From Nitrospira sp. (GTDB lineage: Bacteria; Nitrospirota; Nitrospiria; Nitrospirales; Nitrospiraceae): a stretch of 64,000 nt of DNA. A program made the translations under genes and the position numbers. Positions 44,939 through 53,140 of this stretch are shown piece after piece. The notes beneath the pieces are model-generated. The model ran no database searches and was not told the origin of the DNA. It saw only the letters and a program-made list of their open reading frames with translations. The stretch spans positions 1 through 64,000 of the forward strand of contig JAHBWO010000002.1 in the NCBI GenBank assembly GCA_019636945.1, in the 5' to 3' direction. Positions within the stretch are counted from its first letter, which is position 1. Every line of letters starts with the position of its first letter.

Positions 44939-45019
44939 GGCGTCAGATCGAAGGACTGATGCCGGATGACACGCATGGAACAGGATAACAGTCGGGAACG
45001 AGAAAGAAAGGACAGCATC

Positions 45020-45436
45020 ATGACTCCAAGCAGGATCGACGAATCGGTGAATACGAATGAGGGCGAAAGCTGGCACTGTCCGGATTGCCAGAGCTGGGGA
45101 CCCTTTACTGTGACCATGCTCACGCGCGTGAGGCTCAGCGAGGATGAGACGCCCTTCCTTGACGATGAGGGAGACACGGACGACGACACAGCCTTTGCCA
45201 TGTGCGAAGTCTGTCAGCGACAGGCCCCCGTGTCTTCTTTTCGTTTTGAAGGAGCGCTGATGGATGATCCAGAACGACAAGCACGTGCACGCTGGACGCG
45301 ACAAGGGGTGGATCACGCAACACCAGACCAGATCATGGCCGACTTCACCGCAACGCCTCAGCGAGGTGCCTGGGTCGGCCCGTTTCAGATTCCAGATGAG
45401 AGCCCGATCGTGGGAACAGAAAGGACGCCAGCATGA
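45020..45436 (+). CDS. zinc-ribbon-like hypothetical protein, 138 aa
   Basis: Two CxxC pairs (CPDC near residue 20, CEVC near residue 63) would chelate zinc. An acidic Asp/Glu-rich stretch lies between them (DDEGDTDDDTAF). No catalytic motif. AAAGGA lies 8 bases before the ATG. The stop overlaps the DUF4942 gene start (ATGA). Confidence 0.65.
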   Translation: MTPSRIDESVNTNEGESWHCPDCQSWGPFTVTMLTRVRLSEDETPFLDDEGDTDDDTAFAMCEVCQRQAPVSSFRFEGALMDDPERQARARWTRQGVDHATPDQIMADFTATPQRGAWVGPFQIPDESPIVGTERTPA

Positions 45437-46293
45437 CGACCCAAGCGGAGACGATCTTTGTCACTCCGGACGGTGACGCAGGACCACAGCAGGAACTCAT
45501 TCCGAGTGTGAGCATTGCCAACCTGTTACAGCAACGGGAGGCGGTCCTGACGCTCTTTCGCGAGGCGCTCGACAAGCTGGAGCAAGCTCACGCCCTGGCA
45601 ACGGCGGCACGGCTCGGATTTCCTGATCTCTCCATGGCCCGCGGGTGGCGAGGCAACGGCATCCGCGTGACGGGCGAGTATGCCACCCGTACGACGCTGT
45701 TGGAGACATTCCAAGCCTGTGTGGATGCTGGAGGATGGACGACGCTGCTCAACGAATCCGGTCTGCGCTCGATCATGTGCGCGTCGAAGCGAAAGGAGGT
45801 GGATGAGCAACTCGGAGCGGAGAAGGTGCCGGAACTCACGCGCGAGGCGATTCGCGCCACCTTTGCGACGCTCCATGACTCACGGGTGGACATGTTCGAG
45901 CAGGGGGTGATTGAGTGCTTTCGCCGCCTCTCGTGGGATTACAAGACGAATCTGCCGCAGAAATTTGGGAAGCGCATCGTGATGAGGTACTTGACCTCCT
46001 ACGGCAGCGCCAACCATACGCAAACCGATCATCTCGACGACCTTTTGCGCGTCTTTCACCTCTGCGATGGAAAACCCGAGGCTGATCATCGGAGCGCGTC
46101 CTATGGTCTCATTTCTTCGGCGATGCAGGCGTCGTCCTTGTGGCCGAAGAGGGCAGAGAATGAGTACGTTGCGGTCCGGCTCTTTAAGAATCAGAACGGG
46201 CATGTCACTTTCAAAAGAACCGATCTGATTCAGCGGCTGAACCGGATCATCGCCAAGCACTATCCTGATGCGTTGCCCGCGCCGAAAGACTGA
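45433..46293 (+). CDS. DUF4942-domain protein, 286 aa
   Basis: Recognised by the DUF4942 pattern: IANLLQQREAVLTLFREALDKLEQAH, an Arg/Lys-rich middle (IMCASKRKEVDEQ), and ECFRRLSWDYKTNLPQKFGKRIVM...YGSANHTQTDHLDDLLRVFH. The family is spread on plasmids and ICEs and sometimes fused to methyltransferases; function unknown. Translationally coupled to the zinc-ribbon gene. Last gene of the plus-strand leading-region cluster; converges on the tra genes. Confidence 0.8.
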   Translation: MTTQAETIFVTPDGDAGPQQELIPSVSIANLLQQREAVLTLFREALDKLEQAHALATAARLGFPDLSMARGWRGNGIRVTGEYATRTTLLETFQACVDAGGWTTLLNESGLRSIMCASKRKEVDEQLGAEKVPELTREAIRATFATLHDSRVDMFEQGVIECFRRLSWDYKTNLPQKFGKRIVMRYLTSYGSANHTQTDHLDDLLRVFHLCDGKPEADHRSASYGLISSAMQASSLWPKRAENEYVAVRLFKNQNGHVTFKRTDLIQRLNRIIAKHYPDALPAPKD

Positions 46294-46381
46294 GGGAAAA
46301 TGGAGCGGGTGGATGGGACAGCAGGTGGGAGGGGAGGGGACCAGGACTCCCTCTCCTTCTTTTGATCGCGTTTCCCGCCCC

Positions 46382-46780
46382 TCACCCACCACGGGGCGGG
46401 ACGGCCCGATTCTGAGATCGGCGGATGGGCCGCTGCAGGCGTGCCAGCGTCCGTCCTGGCGCGCTTGCTCGCCCCATGGGCCGCCCCGTCGGCAGCTGCT
46501 TCACGGGGCCTGAACCCATCTTCATCGGAGGGGAATCGGGGGGTGTCTCAAGGAGAGGGCGGACTAGTGTGCGGACATGAGTTCGAAACGTCTCATAGCC
46601 AAACTGAATTGTGCCTTCCTCCTGCAGCGTGTTCCAAATCATCGCGAGCGAGCAGCCATCCTTCATCGCTTGCTCGATCTCGTGGCGAAGGGCGACGATC
46701 TGCGCTCGATTTCGTGCGGCAGGGGAGACCCGTTGCGCCCGTGCTTGCACCCTGGCCGATAAACTTTTCTTCGCTCCCAT
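46382..46780 (-). CDS. second TraK-like protein, 132 aa
   Basis: Resembles the TraK protein at 47979: a basic N-terminus (KKSLSARVQARAQR), RNRAQIVALRHEIEQAMKDGCSLAMIWNTLQEEG and FGYETFRTHVRTLV, which is the helix-turn-helix-like core of IncP TraK. The C-terminal third is a basic, Pro-rich tail. It follows traM by 30 bp as the last gene of the traK-traL-traM unit. It may bind oriT DNA or regulate; a duplicate of traK by inference. Confidence 0.65.
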   Translation of the reverse strand: MGAKKSLSARVQARAQRVSPAARNRAQIVALRHEIEQAMKDGCSLAMIWNTLQEEGTIQFGYETFRTHVRTLVRPLLETPPDSPPMKMGSGPVKQLPTGRPMGRASAPGRTLARLQRPIRRSQNRAVPPRGG

Positions 46781-46810
46781 GTTTCGTCCTCAGTCGTGCC
46801 TGGGATTTTG

Positions 46811-47257
46811 TTAGACACGGATGATCCAGTAGATCACGACCGCTGCAGAAAATGTGACCACTGCTGCGAGGAGATTCAAGTACCCCACTGTGGTGGCCTT
46901 GCGCATCCGCGTCTCGGTCGTTTCCAATACACCGGTGACTTCGTTCCGGATCGCGCGGGCCACGTCCATGGTGTGGGTCGCCATCTCCGCCTTCATGGTC
47001 TCCGTAGTAGCCGTGAGCGAGGCTGTGACGATCCGTTCTGCTTTGGCTGTCGTCTCCGTGCTCCATCGCTCGAGTAGGGCTTCGAGCGTCTTGCGATACT
47101 CCTCAAGCAGGGCGTGGTGCGCGTGCTGGCTCTCAGCCAACAACCGTCTGTGCATCGTCTGCACCATCAAAATCGGGTCCGCTCGGTCCAGCGCCACGCC
47201 ATGCTTCGAGGCAATTTCCTTGAGCAAGTCGTCGGTGGGATCCTCGCCCAGCATCAC
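46811..47257 (-). CDS. traM: IncP-type conjugation protein TraM
   Basis: 148 aa. A charged N-terminal region (DPTDDLLKEIASKHGV), a long coiled-coil (about residues 50-120) and one C-terminal transmembrane helix (LNLLAAVVTFSAAVVIYWIIRV) match IncP TraM layout. Overlaps the traL stop by four bases. Role in IncP transfer is auxiliary and poorly defined. Confidence 0.75.
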   Translation of the reverse strand: MMLGEDPTDDLLKEIASKHGVALDRADPILMVQTMHRRLLAESQHAHHALLEEYRKTLEALLERWSTETTAKAERIVTASLTATTETMKAEMATHTMDVARAIRNEVTGVLETTETRMRKATTVGYLNLLAAVVTFSAAVVIYWIIRV

Positions 47258-47979
47258 AGCACCGGCACGGCGGTGAACTGTTCAAACAATTGCTTTTTAA
47301 TAATCGACAAGCGTTGCCGCGTCATGATCGTCATTCCTGACGAGGCAATCGCTTCATCGAACGTCATATGGTGTTGCAACATGTCGCTCAGATCGCGCCC
47401 GAACGTTTCTGCCTTCAAGTCCGGGAGACGGATGATGGCCGAGACCCGATCTTTGTTCGTCACATAAGCTTTCATCTGCTCAAAGGATTTGCCCTCCAGT
47501 TCAATCGGCCCCCAGTAGGGATTCAGCCACACCACAAACAGGACGTCAGCCGGAAACTGTTTCACCAGCTGGGTAAAGCCGTGCACCGTGTCCAACAACG
47601 CTTGCCCTCCCGTGACCACGGTATGCACGACCAGCTGATGACCCATGTCATGCAGCAAGGCCGGAACCTGGTTCGTGATGACATAGGCGGAGAGCGGTAC
47701 AAACGAACTCGCGCCATTGTCGATCACCACATCTTCTTTAGCCTTCGCCACAAGTTCGACCAACTGATCAAAGCTACGCGGGTCGATCTCGTCCCCCTTC
47801 AGAATCTGCAGATGGTGCACCTTCAAACTCTTATACGCCTGAAACGAGGCGTTCACCGGATCGGTATCGATACACAGCGGCGTGTGCCCCTTCGATCGTT
47901 TGTACTGGGCCACGAACGACGCGATCATCGATTTGCCGACCCCACCTTTACCCTGTAAGACCATGTGAATCTGTGCCAT
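47254..47979 (-). CDS. traL: IncP-type conjugation ATPase TraL (ParA-like fold)
   Basis: 241 aa. The P-loop LQGKGGVGKSMIASFVAQYK, PLCIDTDPVNASFQAYKSLKV and LVVWLNPYW-like segments match IncP TraL, a ParA/MinD-like NTPase. The signature lysine is present here, unlike ParA at 28022. TAATG overlap with traK upstream and ATGA overlap with traM downstream show translational coupling. Confidence 0.88.
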   Translation of the reverse strand: MAQIHMVLQGKGGVGKSMIASFVAQYKRSKGHTPLCIDTDPVNASFQAYKSLKVHHLQILKGDEIDPRSFDQLVELVAKAKEDVVIDNGASSFVPLSAYVITNQVPALLHDMGHQLVVHTVVTGGQALLDTVHGFTQLVKQFPADVLFVVWLNPYWGPIELEGKSFEQMKAYVTNKDRVSAIIRLPDLKAETFGRDLSDMLQHHMTFDEAIASSGMTIMTRQRLSIIKKQLFEQFTAVPVL

Positions 47980-48341
47980 TAGATTAAGTCCTCTTTCTTT
48001 GGAGTGGGATCAAAGGTAAAACCGCTCCCTGTTCCTTTGGGAGACGGCGTTGATTTCTTCTGCGATGAGACAGGTTCTCGATAAACCGTGGGCGGGACGA
48101 TGCTCGCTCCTGCCTGCTTCCGCACCAGCTTATTCACATACAACCGAAAGGCCTGATAGCTGAAATCAATCTTCTGTTCCTCTTTCAGCGTCCGCCAAAT
48201 CGTTGCCACTGGCCAGCCATCGTCCATGGCATGGTGGATCTCCTGGCGCAACGCGAGAAACACCGCCCGGTTCTGTTCACGCTTCGAGGCACGCTGTTTC
48301 TTCGCGCGCTCCGCAATTCGTCCCGACAGACTTGTCTCCAT
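47979..48341 (-). CDS. traK: IncP-type oriT-binding protein TraK
   Basis: 120 aa from the ATG at 48341 (GGGG 5 bases upstream); the frame extends to 48431 but that would run into oriT-proximal DNA. Core: QNRAVFLALRQEIHHAMDDGWPVATIWRTLKEEQKI, then FSYQAFRLYVNKLVRK, as in IncP TraK. In RK2, TraK wraps oriT DNA. It is divergent from traJ with oriT between, as in RK2. Confidence 0.82.
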   Translation of the reverse strand: METSLSGRIAERAKKQRASKREQNRAVFLALRQEIHHAMDDGWPVATIWRTLKEEQKIDFSYQAFRLYVNKLVRKQAGASIVPPTVYREPVSSQKKSTPSPKGTGSGFTFDPTPKKEDLI

Positions 48342-48467
48342 GATACCCCTGGGCTCTCGATTACAGAGAGAGTAGAATACACGAGAGAACAATGCAAGAG
48401 CAAAGGTCAAACAACGATTGCAACAGAGCATGAAGTATGATTAGATCTCAATGAAGAATGATCATAT

Positions 48468-48570
48468 GCAGGGCAGGATAGGTGAAGGGGGCCCACCAGT
48501 GACACTGGTCGGCCACCCTTCACAGGCCTCTTCTTCGCGCCTGCGCGCTCAACGGGGGACTATCCTGCGG
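48468..48570. other. oriT: IncP/RK2-type origin of transfer (oriT)
   Basis: GGGCAGGATAGGTGAAG (48471-48487) is followed by GGCCCACC, matching the RK2 nic region by recall. Read on the minus strand this is CTTCACCTATCCTG/CCC, so nicking is predicted between 48474 and 48473. A palindrome ACCAGTG-A-CACTGGT (48495-48509) sits where RK2 has the TraJ-binding inverted repeat, and GCTCAACGGG (about 48548) also matches RK2. It lies between divergent traK and traJ, as in IncP. Confidence 0.88.
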
Positions 48571-48588
48571 AGTCGGCGGAGGAGATGG

Positions 48589-49014
48589 ATGAATAAGCGA
48601 GATCCCAAGAATCGCAAAGATTACCAGCCGATCAAGGTCTATTGTTTTCCGGAGGAGCGGGAGACCATCGAGCAGCAAGCTCGCTCGACCGGACTGAGTA
48701 AGTCGTCCTATCTCTTGCGCGTCGGCATGGGCTATCCCATCCGCAGCATCGTGGACCATCATCAAATAGAGGAGTTGGTCAAAATCAATGGGGATCTGGG
48801 ACGACTCGGCGGACTCTTGAAGCTCTGGCTCTCGAAGGAGCAGTCCGTCGGAGGGATCGATGCCCGCACCATCCGCGAGACGTTGAAGAAGATCGACGGG
48901 ACGCAAGATCAGATGCTCGCGCTGATGCAGAAGGTCCTTCGGCCACAGGCCGACCCCATCACGAGTCCAGGCACGAGCCCACGCACGAGTTCACCGAAGG
49001 CTGACCGCTCATGA
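48589..49014 (+). CDS. traJ: IncP-type relaxosome protein TraJ
   Basis: 141 aa. RHH-like N-terminus (YQPIKVYCFPEERETIEQQARSTGLSKSSYLLRVGMGY) and the family's KINGDLGRLGGLLKLWLS segment identify TraJ, which binds the inverted repeat in oriT and recruits TraI. AGGAG lies 6 bases before the ATG at 48589; an upstream in-frame start at 48451 would read through oriT. Its stop overlaps traI (ATGA). Confidence 0.92.
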   Translation: MNKRDPKNRKDYQPIKVYCFPEERETIEQQARSTGLSKSSYLLRVGMGYPIRSIVDHHQIEELVKINGDLGRLGGLLKLWLSKEQSVGGIDARTIRETLKKIDGTQDQMLALMQKVLRPQADPITSPGTSPRTSSPKADRS

Positions 49015-50918
49015 TTATCAAACATGTGCCGATGCGAACTCTGCGAAAGAGCAATGTGGTTTCCCTCGTCGACTATCTGACGAACACCCAAGGCAGACAG
49101 GAACGGGTCGGGGAGATCACGGTGAGCAATTGCCACAGCGACCGGCCCGACGCCGCGTCACTTGAAATGCTGAATACCCAATCGCTCAACACCAGGGCGC
49201 AGTCGGATAAGACCTATCATCTCATCGTGAGTTTCCGGCCTGGGGAGCGGCCCTCGGCGGAGACTCTGCGTGCGATCGAAGCCCGAGTCTGTCAACGATT
49301 GGGGTTCGGCGAGCATCAGCGGGTGAGCGTCCTGCACCATGACACCAACAACGTGCATCTGCATCTGGCCATCAATAAAATCCATCCGACGCGGTACACC
49401 CTGCATGAGCCGTACAAAGCCTATCGGGCCTTTGGCGAACTGTGCGACAGTTTGGAGGAAGTCTTTCATCTCGAGCAAGACAATCATCAGGTCCGGAAAA
49501 CCGGCGGGGAGAATCGAGCATCAGATATGGAGCGGCAGGCGGGCACCGAAAGCCTGATCGGCTGGATGCAACGAGACTGTCTTGGTGAACTTCGGTCCGC
49601 GCACTCATGGTCAGAATTGCATCAGGTGCTTCATCACCATGGGCTCGCGATCCAACCACGCGGACAAGGGCTCGTCATCACGGACGGGCAGGGGACCTTT
49701 GTTCGAGCCAGTTCAGTGGCGCGGGATCTCTCCAAGATGTCCCTCGAACGCCGTCTCGGTCGGTTTCAACCACCCGGTGTCGTGCAGACCGCGAAGCCCA
49801 CACGCCGCTACGAACCGAAGCCGGTTCGCAGCCGCATGGATACTCGTGCGCTCTATGAGCGATATCAACAAGACCGCCTCGCACGAGCTCAAGCACGAGC
49901 GGTCGCGATGCAGGTGGCGCGGACTCGCAAAGCTCACTCTATTGATGCGGTGAAGCGAGCCGGACAGATGAAACGAGACACCATCAAACTCACCATGCGG
50001 GGACGGATCACGAAGAAACTGCTCTACGCGAAGGTGTCGCAGACGCTTCGATCCGATCTCCGTCAGATTGTCGATCGACATCGACGGGACTGTGTGGCCA
50101 TCACGGAACTCCACAAGAAACTGACCTGGGCTGATTGGTTGCGGCAGCAGGCGCTCGGGGGCGACCAGGAGGCGCTGCGCGCGTTACGCGCCAGAGACGC
50201 CGCGCGAGGTCTCACCGGTGACACGATCACGGCGGTGGGCACTCGACTCATGAACGCGGTCGTGGGTGCACATCAGGACTCCATCACCAAACAAGGCACC
50301 ATCATTTATCGGGTCGGGCTCTCGGCCGTCCGCGATGACGGCACCCGTCTCCAGGTGTCGCGTGAAGTCACGAATGAGGGAATCGACGCGGCGCTCCGGC
50401 TCGCGATCCAGAAATACGGCACCACGATCGCGGCGTCGGGGTCCGATGCCTTCAAGACTCGTGTGGCAGAAGTGGCGGCTCGTTCCCATCTCACCATTCG
50501 CTTCGATGACCCGAGACTGGAACAGCAGCGGCAACGTCTCGCTCGAGAATCCCGACGCCCACTCACGCCGGAGACCTCCTCGGCCACAGGTCCGACGCAG
50601 ACCGGCCCGTCGCCACCACTCACCCCGCCGAGTGATGCCGTGCTTCGCCATCTTGCGGAACAGGAACGACAACGGGTACAGGTCATTCAGACCCCGACCG
50701 TCAGACGGTTCGAGGCACGAGACCAGGGGATGGTGCAGTTCGGGGCGGTGCAGAAGATCGAGGGCAGGTCTTTCGCGTTGGTCCACCGACAGGACGAACT
50801 CTTGGTGCTCTCCATTGATGAGGCGACATTCAAACAGTTCGCCTCTTTGAAACGGGGTCATTCACTCCGGGTGTCTTCCACCGGATCGATCACGCTTGGG
50901 AGGGGACGCCGGCGATGA
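49011..50918 (+). CDS. traI: IncP-type relaxase TraI, 635 aa
   Basis: MOBP relaxase. Motif I Tyr is in SLVDYLTNTQG (Tyr about 22). Motif II region is LIVSFRPGE. Motif III HHDTNNVHLHLAINKIHP supplies the metal-binding His triad. A middle region of coiled-coil and basic sequence follows. The last 100 residues (from PPLTPPSDAVLR through TVRRFEARDQGMVQFGAV and IDEATFKQFASL to GRGRRR) form a compact domain repeated at the C-terminus of the Fic protein at 52190. It cleaves oriT at nic and stays bound to the 5' end. At 635 aa it is shorter than the roughly 730-aa RK2 TraI. Confidence 0.93.
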   Translation: MIIKHVPMRTLRKSNVVSLVDYLTNTQGRQERVGEITVSNCHSDRPDAASLEMLNTQSLNTRAQSDKTYHLIVSFRPGERPSAETLRAIEARVCQRLGFGEHQRVSVLHHDTNNVHLHLAINKIHPTRYTLHEPYKAYRAFGELCDSLEEVFHLEQDNHQVRKTGGENRASDMERQAGTESLIGWMQRDCLGELRSAHSWSELHQVLHHHGLAIQPRGQGLVITDGQGTFVRASSVARDLSKMSLERRLGRFQPPGVVQTAKPTRRYEPKPVRSRMDTRALYERYQQDRLARAQARAVAMQVARTRKAHSIDAVKRAGQMKRDTIKLTMRGRITKKLLYAKVSQTLRSDLRQIVDRHRRDCVAITELHKKLTWADWLRQQALGGDQEALRALRARDAARGLTGDTITAVGTRLMNAVVGAHQDSITKQGTIIYRVGLSAVRDDGTRLQVSREVTNEGIDAALRLAIQKYGTTIAASGSDAFKTRVAEVAARSHLTIRFDDPRLEQQRQRLARESRRPLTPETSSATGPTQTGPSPPLTPPSDAVLRHLAEQERQRVQVIQTPTVRRFEARDQGMVQFGAVQKIEGRSFALVHRQDELLVLSIDEATFKQFASLKRGHSLRVSSTGSITLGRGRRR

Positions 50919-50957
50919 GCACCACCGACAACAATGCGGTCGGTCCTCACGTGCGAG
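50611..50957 (+). repeat. 347-bp direct duplication, copy 1 (traI 3' end plus traG start relic)
   Basis: Aligns without gaps to 52833-53179 (constant offset 2222). It covers the coding sequence of the TraI C-terminal domain, the ATGA overlap, and the first 40 or so bases of a traG start. Many differences are synonymous, so both copies have evolved under selection or diverged separately. Confidence 0.9.
50915..50957 (+). pseudogene. relic of the traG 5' end
   Basis: Encodes MSTTDNNAVGPHVRA, against MSTAYNNAVGPQVRA at the start of intact traG (53137). Homology then stops. 50960-51190 holds two short coding-like stretches (ATVVTGTTKGDALRGIRAVK and IIDFTTRGTIAQDVVDDEE) in different frames that I cannot assign, probably another relic. 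Confidence 0.75.
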
Positions 50958-51194
50958 CCTCACAGCTGGTCACCCATCAATGCCGCGACAGTGGTGACCG
51001 GCACGACCAAGGGCGATGCGCTGCGCGGCATCCGAGCGGTCAAAGAGGGATGCCAATATTATTGACTTCACGACGCGGGGCACCATCGCGCAAGACGTGG
51101 TCGACGATGAAGAGTATGACGACGGCGTTGAATAACACCGCGGATTTTCGCAAGGCTCTTGCGTGGATTGGCTGTTTCCCGTTACGGTAGTCTG

Positions 51195-51485
51195 ATGAAA
51201 CCGTCAGAAGCCCTGACCCTGCACCGTGACGCTCTGCGGCACATCATCAGCCGGCATGGGCTGTTGCGTCCGCGCGTGTTCGGTTCCGTCTTAGCTGGTG
51301 TGGACACCGAAGAGAGTGATTTAGATTTGCTGGTCGATCCGACCGACTCCACCACGTTGTTCACCTTGGCACGGCTTGAGCACGAGGCCCAACAATTGTT
51401 GGGTGTGCCTGTTTCTGTGCTGACCCCCCACTTCTTATCGATCAAGTTCAGGGATCGTGTGTTACAACAGGCCGAGCCTCTATGA
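51195..51485 (+). CDS. mntA: MNT-type nucleotidyltransferase antitoxin, 96 aa
   Basis: Minimal nucleotidyltransferase: RVFGSVLAGVDTEESDLDLLVD carries the GS and DxD catalytic motifs. In MntA/HepT modules this enzyme AMPylates and neutralises the HEPN toxin. It overlaps the HEPN gene by four bases. Weak ribosome-binding site. Part of a toxin-antitoxin insertion between traI and traG. Confidence 0.88.
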   Translation: MKPSEALTLHRDALRHIISRHGLLRPRVFGSVLAGVDTEESDLDLLVDPTDSTTLFTLARLEHEAQQLLGVPVSVLTPHFLSIKFRDRVLQQAEPL

Positions 51486-51802
51486 AACACCCGGAACGCG
51501 TCGAATATTATCTGGAACACATGGTGGAGGCCATTGATCGGGCGGTCAGGTACGTAGGCCCGCTCAACGATGTGGGTGCGCTCTACCAGAACCCGCAGGT
51601 TCAGGATGCGGTGGTCCGTAATATTGAAGTCATCGGAGAAGCGGCCAATCACATTCAGAGAATGGATCCCACCTTTGTCGAACAACATCCTGAATTGCCG
51701 TGGGTTGAGCTGCGGGGCATGCGCAACAAAATCACCCATGAATATTTTGACGTGGATTGGCACATCGTATGGGGTACGGTGAGAACCGACCTGCCCCTAT
51801 GA
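51482..51802 (+). CDS. hepT: HepT/DUF86 HEPN-type RNase toxin, possibly C-terminally truncated, 106 aa
   Basis: HEPN fold with NPQVQDAVVRNIEVIGEAANHI and the RNase motif GMRNKITHEYFDVD (Rx4H, followed by Tyr that is AMPylated in HepT). The frame stops at TGA 51800-51802 after VRTDLPL, but the same frame continues REQIRTLLIEQRHTHDQQ to a TAG at 51887-51889. The former matches the family's usual last helix. I infer a premature stop removing about 29 residues; the active-site motif remains. Confidence 0.82.
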   Translation: MKHPERVEYYLEHMVEAIDRAVRYVGPLNDVGALYQNPQVQDAVVRNIEVIGEAANHIQRMDPTFVEQHPELPWVELRGMRNKITHEYFDVDWHIVWGTVRTDLPL

Positions 51803-52014
51803 CGGGAACAGATTCGCACACTCCTCATCGAACAACGCCACACCCACGATCAACAGCAGCAGAGTGAGCAAGACAGAGGGCGTCGCTAGCACCACCTTCA
51901 CGCTTCCAACCGGAACGTGCCAGAACTAGTTGTGTGTTGCACACGTGATCAATGTCGTCGCCCGATGTGCACGTTCATCTTGTTGTGAAGGGGTATTTGG
52001 GGTAAGGTACTCTC

Positions 52015-52215
52015 ATGCTGACCGAAGCCGAAATTGAACGCAATCTTCGTGCGGTGACCCATGCGATCGCGCAGCAGGAGCTCGAAGGATTGACGGTTCC
52101 CGCCGAGACCGTCGAGGACATGCGCAGGATTGCGCGTGGTGAAATGTCGAACGACGACTTGATCAGGAAGCTCTACAGCCGTTTCCCGAATGTCCCGATA
52201 TTCACACCACGATGA
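52015..52215 (+). CDS. vbhA: VbhA-like antitoxin of the Fic toxin, 66 aa
   Basis: Three-helix antitoxin resembling Bartonella VbhA: EIERNLRAVTHAIAQQELEGL, VEDMRRIARGEMSNDDLIRKL. The class I inhibition motif is normally [ST]xxxE[GN]; here the Glu-Gly is present (ELEG) but the Ser/Thr position is Gln. AAGG lies about 8 bases before the ATG. Its 3' end overlaps the Fic gene by 26 bp, as in vbhAT. Confidence 0.85.
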   Translation: MLTEAEIERNLRAVTHAIAQQELEGLTVPAETVEDMRRIARGEMSNDDLIRKLYSRFPNVPIFTPR

Positions 52216-53140
52216 GTATACCGACCTCGCGACGGGGGTGCTCAAGAACCGCTTGGGCATTACCGACGAAGCCACGCTAGAACAGACCGAGGCGCAATTC
52301 GTCGCGCAACGCTCGCACGAATTGGTGCAAGACCCCATTCCTGGCGCGTTTGATCTTCCCCATCTGCAAGCGATTCATCGTCATCTGTTCGGTGATCTCT
52401 ATGAGTGGGCTGGACAATTGCGGACGGTGGATGTCATCAAGGACACGAGCCGCTTTGCGCACCATGCCTATCTTGAACGCGCCGCTGAGACGATCTTTCG
52501 GGAACTGGCGGAGGAGAACCATCTCCGTGGACTTGAGCCAGTAGCATTTAGTCGGCGTGCGGCGCACTATCTGGCCGAGTTGAATGCGCTGCATCCCTTT
52601 CGTGAAGGCAATGGACGTGCGCAACGGGAATTTCTCAGCCAGTTAGCGCGAGAAAATGATTATGCCATTGCGTGGGAACAGATCACTCAGGCAGACATGC
52701 TCGATGCCTCGCGGCGGTCGTTCTCTGGCGACCTGGCCCCTCTGACGACACTGATTCATGACAATCTGCATCGAGACGTTCCCATCCACGCGCAACCGTC
52801 AACGCAGGCGTCACGTCCCACGCAATCCGCACCGCCACCACTCACCCCGCCAAGTGATGCCGTCCTCCGCGACCTTGCGGAACAGGAACGACAACGGGTA
52901 CAGATCATTCGGACGCCGACCGTCAGACGCTTCGAGGCACGAGACGAGGGAATGGTGCAGTTCGGGGCAGTGAAGCAGATCGAAGGCAGGTATTTCACCC
53001 TCGTTCATCGGCAGGACGAGACCTTGGTGCTCTCCATTGATGAGGCGACATTCAAACAGTTCGCCTCTTTGAAACGGGGTCATTTACTCCGGATGTCTTC
53101 GACTGGAGCGATCAGGCTTGGGAACGGACGGCGGCGATGA
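52190..53140 (+). CDS. Fic-domain AMP-transferase toxin fused to a relaxase TraI C-terminal domain, 316 aa
   Basis: The Fic domain (residues 1-200) follows Bartonella VbhT closely: EYTDLATGVLKNRLGI, HLFGDLYEWAGQLRTVDV, FAHHAYLE, and the intact active site LHPFREGNGRAQREF (HPFx[DE]GNGRxxR). After a Pro/Gln/Thr-rich linker, the last 100 residues are a near copy of the TraI C-terminus (PPLTPPSDAVLRDLAEQERQ to IDEATFKQFASLK and a terminal GRRR). VbhT joins Fic to a BID domain, the conjugation signal shared with its relaxase; here the shared domain is from TraI. I infer delivery to recipient cells through the coupling protein TraG. The stop overlaps traG (ATGA). Confidence 0.92.
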   Translation: MSRYSHHDEYTDLATGVLKNRLGITDEATLEQTEAQFVAQRSHELVQDPIPGAFDLPHLQAIHRHLFGDLYEWAGQLRTVDVIKDTSRFAHHAYLERAAETIFRELAEENHLRGLEPVAFSRRAAHYLAELNALHPFREGNGRAQREFLSQLARENDYAIAWEQITQADMLDASRRSFSGDLAPLTTLIHDNLHRDVPIHAQPSTQASRPTQSAPPPLTPPSDAVLRDLAEQERQRVQIIRTPTVRRFEARDEGMVQFGAVKQIEGRYFTLVHRQDETLVLSIDEATFKQFASLKRGHLLRMSSTGAIRLGNGRRR

